DNA of 64,000 nucleotides from Asticcacaulis sp. UBA2476 (lineage in GTDB: Bacteria > Pseudomonadota > Alphaproteobacteria > Caulobacterales > Caulobacteraceae), in contig DDPE01000001.1 in NCBI GenBank assembly GCA_002342035.1, forward strand, positions 1-64,000. Reading direction: 5' to 3'. Within the stretch, counting starts at the first letter, position 1, and the number at the start of each line of letters is the position of its first letter. A program made the position numbers and the translations under genes. Below the pieces are notes generated by a model that saw only the letters and a list, made by a program, of their open reading frames with translations, did no database searches and was not told the DNA's origin. Shown piece after piece: positions 42,931 through 51,253 of this stretch.

Positions 42931-44469
42931 ATGCACCATGAAAAGGTTCTGATCATCGATTTCGGTTCGCAAGTGACCCAGTTGATCGCCCGCCGGGTGC
43001 GTGAATGTGGCGTCTACTGCGAAATTCATCCCTTCACCAAGGCGGCAGAGGCGTTGAAAACTGTGCAGCCGAACGCGGTCATCCTGTCGGGTAGCCCGCA
43101 CAGCGTTGTAGATGCTGGGCCCACGGTGGATAAGGCCTTGTTCGACATGGGGCTGCCGGTGTTTGGCATCTGCTACGGCGAGCAACTGATGTGCGATCTG
43201 CTGGGCGGTAAGGTCGAAAGCGGTCATCACCGCGAATTTGGCCGTGCCGAGATCGAGATCACCAAATCTTCGCCTATCTTCAAAGGCTTGGATGCCAAAG
43301 AGACCGTATGGATGAGCCACGGCGACCGCGTGACCGCCATCCCGGAAGGTTTCGAGGTCATTGCCGTGTCCGAAGGCGCGCCGTTTGCCGCGATTGCCAA
43401 TGAAGACAAGCGTTTCTATGCGGTGCAGTTCCATCCGGAAGTCGTTCATACCAAGCGCGGCACCGACATGATCCGCAACTTCCTGTTTGAGATCGCCGGC
43501 CTCAAAGGCGACTGGACGATGGCGGCTTTCCGTCAGGAAATGATCGAGAAGATTCGCACGCAAGTCGGCACTGGCAAGGTTATTTGTGGCTTGTCGGGCG
43601 GGGTGGATTCGTCGGTGGCGGCGGTGCTGATCCACGAAGCGATCGGTGAGCAACTGACCTGCGTGTTTGTGGACACCGGCTTGCTGCGTAAAAATGAAGG
43701 CGAGCAGGTCGTGACCCTGTTCCGCGATCATTACAATATCCCGCTGATCCATGTGCAGGCACAAGACAAGTTCCTGGGTGCGCTTAAGGGCGAGAACGAC
43801 CCTGAGAAAAAGCGCAAGACCATTGGCCGCCTGTTCATCGAGGTGTTCGACGAAGAGGCTGCCAAGATCGACGGCGCTGAGTTCCTCGCTCAGGGCACGC
43901 TTTATCCCGATGTGGTCGAAAGCGTCTCGCCGCACGGTGGGCCATCAACCGTCATCAAGTCGCACCATAATGTCGGCGGTCTGCCCGACTACATGAAGCT
44001 GAAACTGGTTGAACCCTTGCGCGAACTGTTCAAGGACGAAGTGCGTGCCCTCGGCAAAGAATTGGGCCTGACCGATGCCTTTGTCGGTCGCCACCCATTC
44101 CCTGGGCCGGGCCTGGCCATCCGTATTCCCGGTGAAGTGACACCGGAAAAGGTCAAGACCCTGCAGGACGCTGACGCCATCTACCTTGAGGAAATCCGCA
44201 AGGCCGGTTTGTACGACCAAATCTGGCAAGCCTTTGCCGTGCTGCTGCCGGTGAAAACCGTCGGCGTCATGGGCGATGCCCGCACCTATGAGGACGTGCT
44301 GGCGCTTAGGGCCGTGACCTCATCGGACGGCATGACGGCGGACTTCTATGAGTTCCCGTGGGCTGTGCTGGGGCGCTGCGCCACCCGCATCGTCAACGAA
44401 GTCCGCGGCGTCAACCGCGTCGTTTATGACGTGACCTCAAAGCCCCCCGGCACCATCGAGTGGGAATAA
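42931..44469 (+). CDS. guaA: GMP synthase (glutamine-hydrolysing)
   Basis: A 512-residue enzyme: an N-terminal glutamine amidotransferase (nucleophile in FGICYGEQLM, His/Glu in VQFHPEV), an ATP pyrophosphatase domain with P-loop GLSGGVDSSV, and the C-terminal dimerisation domain (VGRHPFPGPGLAIRI; NRVVYDVTSKPPGTIEWE at the end). Normal length and all motifs present. It makes GMP from the XMP produced by GuaB. Confidence 0.98.
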   Translation: MHHEKVLIIDFGSQVTQLIARRVRECGVYCEIHPFTKAAEALKTVQPNAVILSGSPHSVVDAGPTVDKALFDMGLPVFGICYGEQLMCDLLGGKVESGHHREFGRAEIEITKSSPIFKGLDAKETVWMSHGDRVTAIPEGFEVIAVSEGAPFAAIANEDKRFYAVQFHPEVVHTKRGTDMIRNFLFEIAGLKGDWTMAAFRQEMIEKIRTQVGTGKVICGLSGGVDSSVAAVLIHEAIGEQLTCVFVDTGLLRKNEGEQVVTLFRDHYNIPLIHVQAQDKFLGALKGENDPEKKRKTIGRLFIEVFDEEAAKIDGAEFLAQGTLYPDVVESVSPHGGPSTVIKSHHNVGGLPDYMKLKLVEPLRELFKDEVRALGKELGLTDAFVGRHPFPGPGLAIRIPGEVTPEKVKTLQDADAIYLEEIRKAGLYDQIWQAFAVLLPVKTVGVMGDARTYEDVLALRAVTSSDGMTADFYEFPWAVLGRCATRIVNEVRGVNRVVYDVTSKPPGTIEWE

Positions 44470-44477
44470 ATTCCACC

Positions 44478-44511
44478 TTAAAAAGCTGCCCTGGACAGGG
44501 CGGCTTTTTTT
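44478..44511 (+). terminator. Terminator after guaA
   Basis: AAAAAGCTGCCCTG pairs with CAGGGCGGCTTTTT (one G-T pair) around a short GGA loop, followed by a T run. Confidence 0.9.
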
Positions 44512-44572
44512 CGGGTCAATAAATACTGTAACGCGGCTTTATCTTGGGGCGCACTGGCCCCAAAAGTCATGA

Positions 44573-46960
44573 TCACGCGACAAAAAGGAAATCATCAACA
44601 GACAGGGTTGGGGTGTTCATCAGGAAGGCGATGACATTCGCGCCACTGGCACCGGTGCCATCAACGTCGTACCACAGCGCTCTGGTGTTGGTATCGTAGT
44701 AAAAGGTCGCCGTTGCCGCCACGGGAGTGACCCCTGCGCCTTGCAACAGACCAAGGCCCGATGTCAGGCTAAAACCGGCAGGAATATTGAACTCTGAGCC
44801 TTTGAATACAAATTTGTCGCCTTCGGCATGGCTGAAGTCGAATACGTAGTCGGCCGGTTCATTCCTTGCGTCGTAATAAAAATAATCCGCGCCCATACCA
44901 CCGGTCAGTTCATCTTCGCCCGCGCCGCCGACGAGGAAATCGTTACCCGATCCGGCATCAAGGATATCGTCACCTTGATCGCCTTGCAGTGTGTCATTAC
45001 CGTCTTGACCATAAAGCCGATCGTCACCCGTTCCGCCACCGATACTATCATCGCCAGCTTCGCCGAATAATATGTCATTGCCGGTCTGACCATACATGAC
45101 ATCATTGCCTGCGCCTCCGATCAGGAGGTCGTCATCATCTTCGCCAAACAATGTATCATTGCCGTCGTTACCAAACACAATGTCGTTGCCGATGCCACCC
45201 ATGAGGATGTCATGGCCACTATCTCCGAGCAGCATGTCATTGCCAGACTGACCGTAAAGTACGTCATTATCGGCCCCACCCATGAGCGTGTCGTTACCGC
45301 TTTCGCCAAACAGCGTGTCCTGCCCCTCATCGCCCATCAGGCTATCGTCACCATAGCCACCGATCAGCGTGTCGTTGCCGGTTCCACCGTACAGATAGTC
45401 ATTGCCGTCTGCGCCTTGCAACATGTCATCACCGGCCAGTCCGGACATGATGTCTGAGCCAGACGTGCCGACCAAAGAGTCCGTATTCGCGGTGCCGTTA
45501 ATGACATCTATGACGTCGTTGAAGGTGACGGTTCGGTTAACCACGGTTTCGCCGCCTCGGCCATCGCTCAGAGTGTAGGTAAACTGCACCGGACCAAAAT
45601 AATTGGCATCGGGGATAAACCTGTAGGTGCCGCCACCAATATTGCTGATCGTACCGTGCGTCACGGTGAAACCGCTAATGCTGATCGTATCGCCATCAGG
45701 GTCGATATAGCCCGCCGCCAGTTGCGCCGCCGTGAGGATATAGGCCGTGTCTTCATAGCCGACCGGAAAGCTAAAGGGATCTCCGGTGAGCGTTGGGGCA
45801 CTGTTTTCCAGCAGAACTGACTGATAGACCTCGGTGCTGCCGGTGGCTGAGTTCTGTTCGGTCCAGACTGCGACCAGACGTCCATCTGACAGTTCGGTGA
45901 TGTCAAAGGGATATGCAAAGCTGTAAGTCGTGCCAATCATGTCGCCAGCGGCAGTATACCTTTGTAGAAGGTAGCCTTCATACTGTGTCGCATCTTGCCA
46001 CCAAATTATGAAACCGCCGTCCTGCAGGGCCTTTACATTGGGGTTTGACTGCGCACCTTGAGCGGGTGGAGGCCCAATGGGGCGCAACAGGCTTCCGTTC
46101 GCACTATGAAGCGCAAAGGTTACATCATAGCCTGTGGGATTGGCATGCCCGTAATTATTGCCAGAGTAGGCAATGATAAAATTGCCGTTAGCCAGCGTAT
46201 CTATGTGCACATCATAAATGGTATTGCGCTGATTTATTGTGCTGTAACCACCAATTGATACCTCCGAGCCAATCGCCACACCGTTTGCGTCATACCGTTT
46301 CAAAAAAATATTTGATGTGGGGTAATCGTGGTCGCTCCAGGCCACAACATAACCGCCGTCATTGGTATTACTCACAACCGAATTATATTGGTCATTATAT
46401 ATACGGGATGGAGCGTAGGTATTGAGTTGTGCATTTGTACCCACTGTGTTGCCGGAGGCATCAAAGCGCTGGGTAAAAATGCCGATATCTCCATCGTCAG
46501 GTGCCGTCCAGGTTACGACATAGCCTCCGCCGGAAAGTTCTGCGATCTCAGGCGAATAGCCGGTCGTAGCGGCGGCCGTATTGACCAGAGTTTCAGTGCC
46601 AATCTTGGTGCCCGAGCCACTGAAGGCCTGAGCGTAGTGCCAAACGCCCGCGCCGTTTTGTCCATCACTTTCCCAGGTGACCGCAAATCCTCCGTTCGCT
46701 GTGCCGGTGACGGCAAAGTTGGATTGATCGCCGGCGACGGTCGTGTTGACAGCGACTTCACCTCCAACCTTGACGCCGGTCGCCGAGTAGACCTGAGCGT
46801 AGACGCCTTTTGTGGCGCCGTCGTCCTGTCCCGTACTAGACCACACAACGACAAAACCTCCGTTGGTCAGATTGGCAACCTTGGCGCCACCTTGATCGCC
46901 ATTGGTATAGCTGTTAACCAAAACACGGTTTTGCGGTGAATACATTGTGACCATTGTCAA
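44573..46960 (-). CDS. Secreted RTX calcium-binding protein
   Basis: A 795-residue acidic protein without an N-terminal signal. Residues 1-390 are repeats of about 48 residues with the core GGFVVVW / GGYVVTW and YAQVYSATG / TQRFDASG. Residues about 395-485 form a cadherin-like domain (YIDPDGDTISISGF; FIPDANYFGPVQFTYTLSDG). Residues 498-697 contain about 22 glycine-rich nonapeptides of the GGxGNDxLx type that bind calcium. The C-terminal 98 residues end DDFLFVA, like a type I secretion signal. No ABC exporter gene is in the window, so one must lie elsewhere. Biological role (adhesin, S-layer-like or matrix protein) is unknown. A 26-bp tandem repeat lies upstream. Confidence 0.85.
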   Translation of the reverse strand: MTMVTMYSPQNRVLVNSYTNGDQGGAKVANLTNGGFVVVWSSTGQDDGATKGVYAQVYSATGVKVGGEVAVNTTVAGDQSNFAVTGTANGGFAVTWESDGQNGAGVWHYAQAFSGSGTKIGTETLVNTAAATTGYSPEIAELSGGGYVVTWTAPDDGDIGIFTQRFDASGNTVGTNAQLNTYAPSRIYNDQYNSVVSNTNDGGYVVAWSDHDYPTSNIFLKRYDANGVAIGSEVSIGGYSTINQRNTIYDVHIDTLANGNFIIAYSGNNYGHANPTGYDVTFALHSANGSLLRPIGPPPAQGAQSNPNVKALQDGGFIIWWQDATQYEGYLLQRYTAAGDMIGTTYSFAYPFDITELSDGRLVAVWTEQNSATGSTEVYQSVLLENSAPTLTGDPFSFPVGYEDTAYILTAAQLAAGYIDPDGDTISISGFTVTHGTISNIGGGTYRFIPDANYFGPVQFTYTLSDGRGGETVVNRTVTFNDVIDVINGTANTDSLVGTSGSDIMSGLAGDDMLQGADGNDYLYGGTGNDTLIGGYGDDSLMGDEGQDTLFGESGNDTLMGGADNDVLYGQSGNDMLLGDSGHDILMGGIGNDIVFGNDGNDTLFGEDDDDLLIGGAGNDVMYGQTGNDILFGEAGDDSIGGGTGDDRLYGQDGNDTLQGDQGDDILDAGSGNDFLVGGAGEDELTGGMGADYFYYDARNEPADYVFDFSHAEGDKFVFKGSEFNIPAGFSLTSGLGLLQGAGVTPVAATATFYYDTNTRALWYDVDGTGASGANVIAFLMNTPTLSVDDFLFVA

Positions 46961-47013
46961 TCCCTCCCAGGACTTAGGTTTGGCAACCCATAGACGCCCG
47001 AGTTGATGACGTT

Positions 47014-47065
47014 TCTGAGCTTAATTTAATCTGATATTGTCTGAGCTTAATTTAATCTGATATTG
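47014..47065. repeat. Tandem 26-bp direct repeat upstream of the RTX gene
   Basis: Two perfect, adjacent 26-base copies (47014-47039 and 47040-47065). Each starts TCTGAGCTTAATTTAATC and ends TGATATTG. They lie 54 bases before the RTX start codon in A+T-rich sequence, within or next to its promoter. Confidence 0.9.
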
Positions 47066-47172
47066 ATAATATTATACCAGAAAAACGACGGGCTTCCATA
47101 CAAGTCAAGTCAATTGTGGGTTATTCGCCTATTGCGCAGGGCTGTGACCAGACGACCGCTTACGACTTATGA

Positions 47173-47979
47173 TTAGTCCTCGATGGTGTCGTGGGCGGCA
47201 ACCGCGCCGAGCCGCCAATAACCTGCGGCTTTAAGCCATTTCGGGTTGATGCCGTGGTCTCTAATGAGTTGAATGCGCAAGGCTTTGGCGGTGGCGGACT
47301 CGCAGGCAACCCAGGCGTAGCAGTCGCCTGACGGGAGGTGGATGGCCTTCAAGGCTTCGCTTAGCGTCTGACCTTCACTGCGATAAACCCAGTGTATAGT
47401 GACATCGGCGGGGGTATCGAAGCTGAGTTGGTCGGTCTCAGACTCGACTTCGACCAGCACCACAGCTTTGGCACCAACCGGCAATTCTTCCAAACGGCGG
47501 CCGATTGCGGGCAGGGCGGTCTCATCGCCGATAAGAACATAGCCGTCAAAGGCCAGAGGGACCACAAACGAGCCGCGCGGGCCGCCGATCCTCAGCTCAT
47601 CGCCGACTTTGGCGGTCTGGGCCCATGTGGTCGCGGGGCCCGCCTCATGGACAGCGAAGTCGAGCGTGAAGTGGTTGTTTGTGCGGTCATAGGCGCGCGG
47701 GGTATAGTCGCGGGCGATGACGGTCTGGCCTTCCGGCATCTGCCTTATACCGTCGGGGCCCAGCACAGGTGTGGCGATTTCACCGGTCACAGGATCAGGG
47801 AAAAAGACCTTTACATGGTCGTCGAAGCCCAGACTGGTAAAGCCGGTCAGGTCATCGCCGCCGAGCACAATCCGGATCATGTTTGGCGATAGATGATGTT
47901 TTGACACAACTTTCAGGTGACGGGCCGGACCCAGATTATGGCGTACCCGCACAGGTGTGCGTGGATCGGTTTCGGTCAT
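47173..47979 (-). CDS. nfeF: Siderophore-interacting FAD/NAD(P)-dependent ferric reductase
   Basis: A 268-residue SIP-family flavoprotein. The FAD-binding half has VIARDYTPRAYD; the NADPH half has VLIGDETALPAIGRRLEELP; the ending KAAGYWRLGA is typical of ViuB/YqjH proteins, which reduce ferric-siderophore complexes in the cytoplasm. It directly abuts the PadR regulator gene. In E. coli the equivalent NfeF (YqjH) is controlled by NfeR (YqjI), also PadR type, so the pairing supports the call. Confidence 0.85.
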   Translation of the reverse strand: MTETDPRTPVRVRHNLGPARHLKVVSKHHLSPNMIRIVLGGDDLTGFTSLGFDDHVKVFFPDPVTGEIATPVLGPDGIRQMPEGQTVIARDYTPRAYDRTNNHFTLDFAVHEAGPATTWAQTAKVGDELRIGGPRGSFVVPLAFDGYVLIGDETALPAIGRRLEELPVGAKAVVLVEVESETDQLSFDTPADVTIHWVYRSEGQTLSEALKAIHLPSGDCYAWVACESATAKALRIQLIRDHGINPKWLKAAGYWRLGAVAAHDTIED

Positions 47980-48606
47980 TCAGATACGCTCCACCTTTTT
48001 GGCGGCCTCATCCAGAATATCGGCAATGGCTTCGATCTCGGCCAGAGTCAGGGGCTCACGGTTGAGGCGCAGATGAAGGGCGGTTTTGAAGTTTTCAATC
48101 GCCCTCACAATCTGAGGCGGACGTTCGCCCAGTCGGTCCTTGCCGCGTTCAAGGCGGCCCATGGCATCCGCAACCGCATCGGCGTTTTGTGTCAGGAACT
48201 CCAAACCGGCGGGCGTGATGGTATAAAGCTTGCGTCCGTCTTCAGTGGCGGCAATGGTGGCATAGCCCAGTTCCTCGATCCAGGTCAGGATCGGATAGAC
48301 CACGCCGGGGCTGGGGGAATAGGCGCCGTCGAGTTTATCTTCGATAGCCTTGATCAGTTCGTAGCCATGGCTTGGTTTTTCACTGATGTAGGTCAACAGC
48401 ACCAGACGCAGGCCACCATGGCCGAAAATGCGCCCGCCACCGCGTCTTTTGTCACCTCGGCCTTCAGGAGCGTCGCCAAAGCCGCGACCTCTGGGGCCAT
48501 GACGGCCTGCGCCCATGCCGCCAAAGATGTCGTCGCGTTGCCGCAGGATGTGTGCGCCGCCATGGCGCATATGTGCAAATCTATGCATTACTATATCTTT
48601 TTTCAT
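47980..48606 (-). CDS. nfeR: PadR-family regulator with metal-binding-like N-terminus (NfeR-like)
   Basis: 208 residues from the ATG ending at 48606; an ATG ending at 48588 is an alternative. The first 55 residues are rich in His, Gly and Arg (MHRFAHMRHGGAHI; GAGRHGPRGRG), then the PadR winged helix HGGLRLVLLTYISEKPSHGY, ELIKAIEDKLDGAYSPSPGV and VYPILTWIEELG, then a helical dimerisation tail. This matches the build of E. coli NfeR, which senses iron/nickel. Being first in the operon with the ferric reductase gene and right behind a symmetric operator, it is probably autoregulated. Metal specificity is inferred. Confidence 0.8.
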   Translation of the reverse strand: MKKDIVMHRFAHMRHGGAHILRQRDDIFGGMGAGRHGPRGRGFGDAPEGRGDKRRGGGRIFGHGGLRLVLLTYISEKPSHGYELIKAIEDKLDGAYSPSPGVVYPILTWIEELGYATIAATEDGRKLYTITPAGLEFLTQNADAVADAMGRLERGKDRLGERPPQIVRAIENFKTALHLRLNREPLTLAEIEAIADILDEAAKKVERI

Positions 48607-48644
48607 TTTAGACAATGTTTAGATATATCTAAATTGCATCTAAA
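48607..48644. promoter_or_regulatory. Four-half-site palindromic operator of the nfeR-nfeF operon
   Basis: TTTAGA, 5 bases, TTTAGA, TATA, TCTAAA, 5 bases, TCTAAA: exactly symmetric about 48625.5. The core TTTAGATATATCTAAA (48618-48633) is a perfect palindrome. It sits directly upstream of the PadR start, where a dimer or two would block transcription. A further inverted repeat, GCATCT-AAATCA-AGATGC (48636-48653), overlaps one end. Confidence 0.78.
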
Positions 48645-48770
48645 TCAAGATGCGGTGCATGAATTTTATTTAATGTCTGAATCTGCATCCAAATGGCGGC
48701 CTCAAAGGCTCTAGTCATCAAAGGGCCGGTTATAAGGATTGGCCCGCTATTTTTACTGAGGAGTATGAAT

Positions 48771-49148
48771 ATGGAAATTCTGATTCCGCTGGCCCCATTC
48801 ATTATGGTGATTGTCATAGTCGTGGTGTCAAAGATCTACAAAAACAAAGAGCAGACTGAGATTCACAAGACCCTGCGCATGGCCATCGAAAAGGGCCAGA
48901 ACCTGTCGAAAGAGGACTTCGACATTCTGCGCAACAATGTGAAGGTCAAATCGCCGATGGATGATATCCGCAACGGACTGATCACTATGTTCGTGGGCAT
49001 CGGTATCGGCGTGTTCGGTTATGTCCTGAGCTTTCATGAAAGCGACGCCCTGTATCCGCTGGTCGGCATTGGGGCTATTCCGGGCTTTATCGGACTGGCA
49101 CTGGTGCTGATCGGTCTGGTGGGTTTCGCTCAAAAGAAAAAGGATTAA
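48771..49148 (+). CDS. DUF6249-like small membrane protein
   Basis: 125 residues from ATG 48771, with GAGGAG seven bases upstream. It has a first membrane helix (LIPLAPFIMVIVIVVV), a cytoplasmic charged helix (EQTEIHKTLRMAIEKGQNLSKEDFDIL), then two more membrane helices (LITMFVGIGIGVFGYVL and IGAIPGFIGLALVLIGLVGF). This layout is that of the DUF6249 family, which often precedes sigma-factor genes in Caulobacterales. An ECF sigma gene follows after 25 bases; it may be part of the sensing or control unit. Confidence 0.72.
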   Translation: MEILIPLAPFIMVIVIVVVSKIYKNKEQTEIHKTLRMAIEKGQNLSKEDFDILRNNVKVKSPMDDIRNGLITMFVGIGIGVFGYVLSFHESDALYPLVGIGAIPGFIGLALVLIGLVGFAQKKKD

Positions 49149-49173
49149 GCGGCGCTAAGCTCGCGAACCCTTC

Positions 49174-49809
49174 ATGGCACAGTCAGCCGGTGAACATTCT
49201 GCGCAGGATCAGTCCGATATCGACCTCATCGGTCGGGCGGTTACCGGATCGCATACCGCTTTCGGCGAACTTGTCCGCCGTCATAGCGGGGCCTTGCGCA
49301 CGCATTTGCGGCGTATGGGGGCGCAAAGCTCAGATGCTGACGATATCGCTCAGGAGGCGTTCATGGCGGCATTTGAGCGTTTATCTGAGTTCCGCTTTGA
49401 GGGGCCGTTCATAGCCTGGTTGAAGATGATCGCCTCGCGCCGGTATCTGAAAAAGCTGAAAGCCGCGCAAAAGTACCTGTTTACCGATGATGTCACGCTG
49501 TTTGAGACACCGGATCAGGCACCGCCTCCGGCTGATATGCGATTGCATGATCTGGATAGTGCGCTCTCACAGCTTAAGCCGATAGAGCGGGTGTGCGTGA
49601 CGCTTAATTTCAGTGCCGGGTTGTCTCATGGTGACGTGGCCGCAGAGACCGGTCTGCCGCTGGGGACGGTAAAAAGCCACATTAAACGTGGGCTGGATCA
49701 GCTTAAATCCGCGCTCATGGTGCCAAACGCTTCATCTCACCCAAGCGCTTCATCTCAAAATGGCGCGATCGTTTCTGCGACGCCGACCTTCATGGACGAA
49801 CGAAGATGA
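49174..49809 (+). CDS. ECF RNA polymerase sigma factor
   Basis: A 211-residue sigma-70 family protein of the ECF type with region 2 (TAFGELVRRHSGALRTHLRRM; DADDIAQEAFMAAFERLSEF) and region 4 (LSQLKPIERVCVTLNFSAGL; HGDVAAETGLPLGTVKSHIKRG). Region 3 is absent as expected. A serine-rich tail of about 30 residues follows. The downstream membrane-protein gene overlaps its stop by four bases and probably encodes its antisigma partner. Target promoters are unknown. Confidence 0.92.
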   Translation: MAQSAGEHSAQDQSDIDLIGRAVTGSHTAFGELVRRHSGALRTHLRRMGAQSSDADDIAQEAFMAAFERLSEFRFEGPFIAWLKMIASRRYLKKLKAAQKYLFTDDVTLFETPDQAPPPADMRLHDLDSALSQLKPIERVCVTLNFSAGLSHGDVAAETGLPLGTVKSHIKRGLDQLKSALMVPNASSHPSASSQNGAIVSATPTFMDERR

Positions 49810-50243
49810 CCGACGAGAAAGATCCTTATATCCGTGCGCTCTTTGACATAAGTCCGGCCTATGACGATGCCCCTGTTTTCCAGCAAAAGGTCATGATGGG
49901 GCTGACGCTCAAATCGTGGCTCAGGCAGGGGCTGGTCGTGATTTCCGGGCTGATCGGCGGGTTTTATGCCCTGACGCAGTTCGTGCGTATGCCGGAATGG
50001 TCGCTCAAAGGGGGGGGGCTTTACACCGGCTCAATTCAGATGGCGACCCGCCGTACCGATGCTACGGTTGAGGCCGGGGTTGAGTTTATTGACATCATGG
50101 CCCGCGGACTGGCCGACAGCTTGTTTGCCGTGGGCGGCTATGTGCAGTGGATGCAGACGCCGCAGTTTTTCTGGGTAAGCTTTGCGCTCTGTTCGTGCAT
50201 TCTGGTGCTCTACTTGTTGAATGATGCTCAGGAACGCATATAA
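49806..50243 (+). CDS. Probable membrane antisigma factor
   Basis: A 145-residue protein whose start overlaps the sigma factor stop (ATGA). It has an N-terminal cytoplasmic region of about 35 residues (DPYIRALFDISPAYDDAPVF), a membrane helix (QGLVVISGLIGGFYALTQFV) and a second helix near the C-terminus (FFWVSFALCSCILVLYLL). No zinc-binding HxxxCxxC motif is seen. Its coupling to the sigma gene and topology fit an antisigma factor; the assignment is from context. Confidence 0.6.
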   Translation: MTDEKDPYIRALFDISPAYDDAPVFQQKVMMGLTLKSWLRQGLVVISGLIGGFYALTQFVRMPEWSLKGGGLYTGSIQMATRRTDATVEAGVEFIDIMARGLADSLFAVGGYVQWMQTPQFFWVSFALCSCILVLYLLNDAQERI

Positions 50244-50288
50244 GTCCTCAGCGCCGCCCGTTCCCGGCGCGCATTAAGAGGTTCGACT

Positions 50289-51104
50289 GTGAGTATTCAT
50301 GCCAAGGTCAAGCGCCTGACCGCCCCTGAAATTTACGCCCGTAAAGGGCAGGTGCCGCTGGTGTGCCTGACGGCCTATACGGCCCCGGTCGCTGAAATTC
50401 TTGATGAACACTGCGATGTGCTGCTGGTTGGCGACAGCGTCGGCATGGTGGTACATGGTCTGCCGTCGACCATCGGGGTCACTATGGACATGATGATTCT
50501 CCATGCACAGGCCGTCATGCGCGGGTCTGAACGGGCGTTCGTGGTCGTCGATATGCCGTTTGGTTCCTATGAGGCGGGCCCAGAAGAGGCGTTTCACAAT
50601 GCCGCGCGATTGCTGAAAGAAACGGGTGCTCAGGCCGTTAAGATCGAAAGCGGGCCGACCGTCCATGAAACCGTCGCCTATCTGGTTCAGCGCGGTATTC
50701 CGGTCATGGGCCATGTTGGATTGCGCCCGCAGGCGGTCAATGTCGATGGCGGCTTCAAGGCCAAGGGCCGCACTGAGCTTGAGCGTAAAAAAGTCATTCA
50801 GGAAGCGCTTGATACTGATGCGGCGGGGGCCTTTGCCATTGTGGTCGAAGGCGTGGCCGAGGATCTGGCGCGCGAAATCACCGGTCTTGTTAAGGCACCT
50901 ACGATTGGAATCGGGGCTTCGGCGGGCTGTGACGGGCAGGTTCTGGTGACCGATGACATGCTGGGGCTGTTCGACTGGTCGCCCAAGTTTGTGCGCCGGT
51001 ATGCCGATATGCGTGGAGCGATTTCAAAGGCGGCTGAGGATTATGCCAAAGATGTCCGCGATCGCAGCTTTCCCGCCCCACAAGAGACATATTTTGCCAA
51101 ATAA
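50289..51104 (+). CDS. panB: 3-methyl-2-oxobutanoate hydroxymethyltransferase
   Basis: A 271-residue enzyme (ketopantoate hydroxymethyltransferase) of pantothenate synthesis, starting at GTG with AGAGG upstream. Signatures: LVCLTAYTAPVAEILDEHCD, VLLVGDSVGMVVHGLPSTI, VVDMPFGSYEAGPEEAFHN, AVKIESG, VMGHVGLRPQAVNVDGGF and the C-terminal TIGIGASAGCDGQVLVTDDM. Normal length, all motifs present. Confidence 0.97.
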   Translation: MSIHAKVKRLTAPEIYARKGQVPLVCLTAYTAPVAEILDEHCDVLLVGDSVGMVVHGLPSTIGVTMDMMILHAQAVMRGSERAFVVVDMPFGSYEAGPEEAFHNAARLLKETGAQAVKIESGPTVHETVAYLVQRGIPVMGHVGLRPQAVNVDGGFKAKGRTELERKKVIQEALDTDAAGAFAIVVEGVAEDLAREITGLVKAPTIGIGASAGCDGQVLVTDDMLGLFDWSPKFVRRYADMRGAISKAAEDYAKDVRDRSFPAPQETYFAK

Positions 51105-51253
51105 ATAGCCCAAACCGATGGGTGTGGGGGCTTAACCGCTAAATCCCCGGCTAAATTCGTTGCGCAACCTCGTGCTTGTCGCTAGGTTCGCGCGCAAAAC
51201 AGGGTTAAAACACCTCGGCATATTGCGAGGCCTGAGATTATTGAGGATTATTC

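Noticed and set aside
42922..43935. Open frame opposite guaA
   Set aside because: Antisense to a fully conserved GMP synthase and without recognisable protein features.
50251..50270. GCGCCG...CGGCGC hairpin between the antisigma gene and panB as a terminator
   Set aside because: No T run follows and it lies close to the panB ribosome binding site; not enough to call a terminator.
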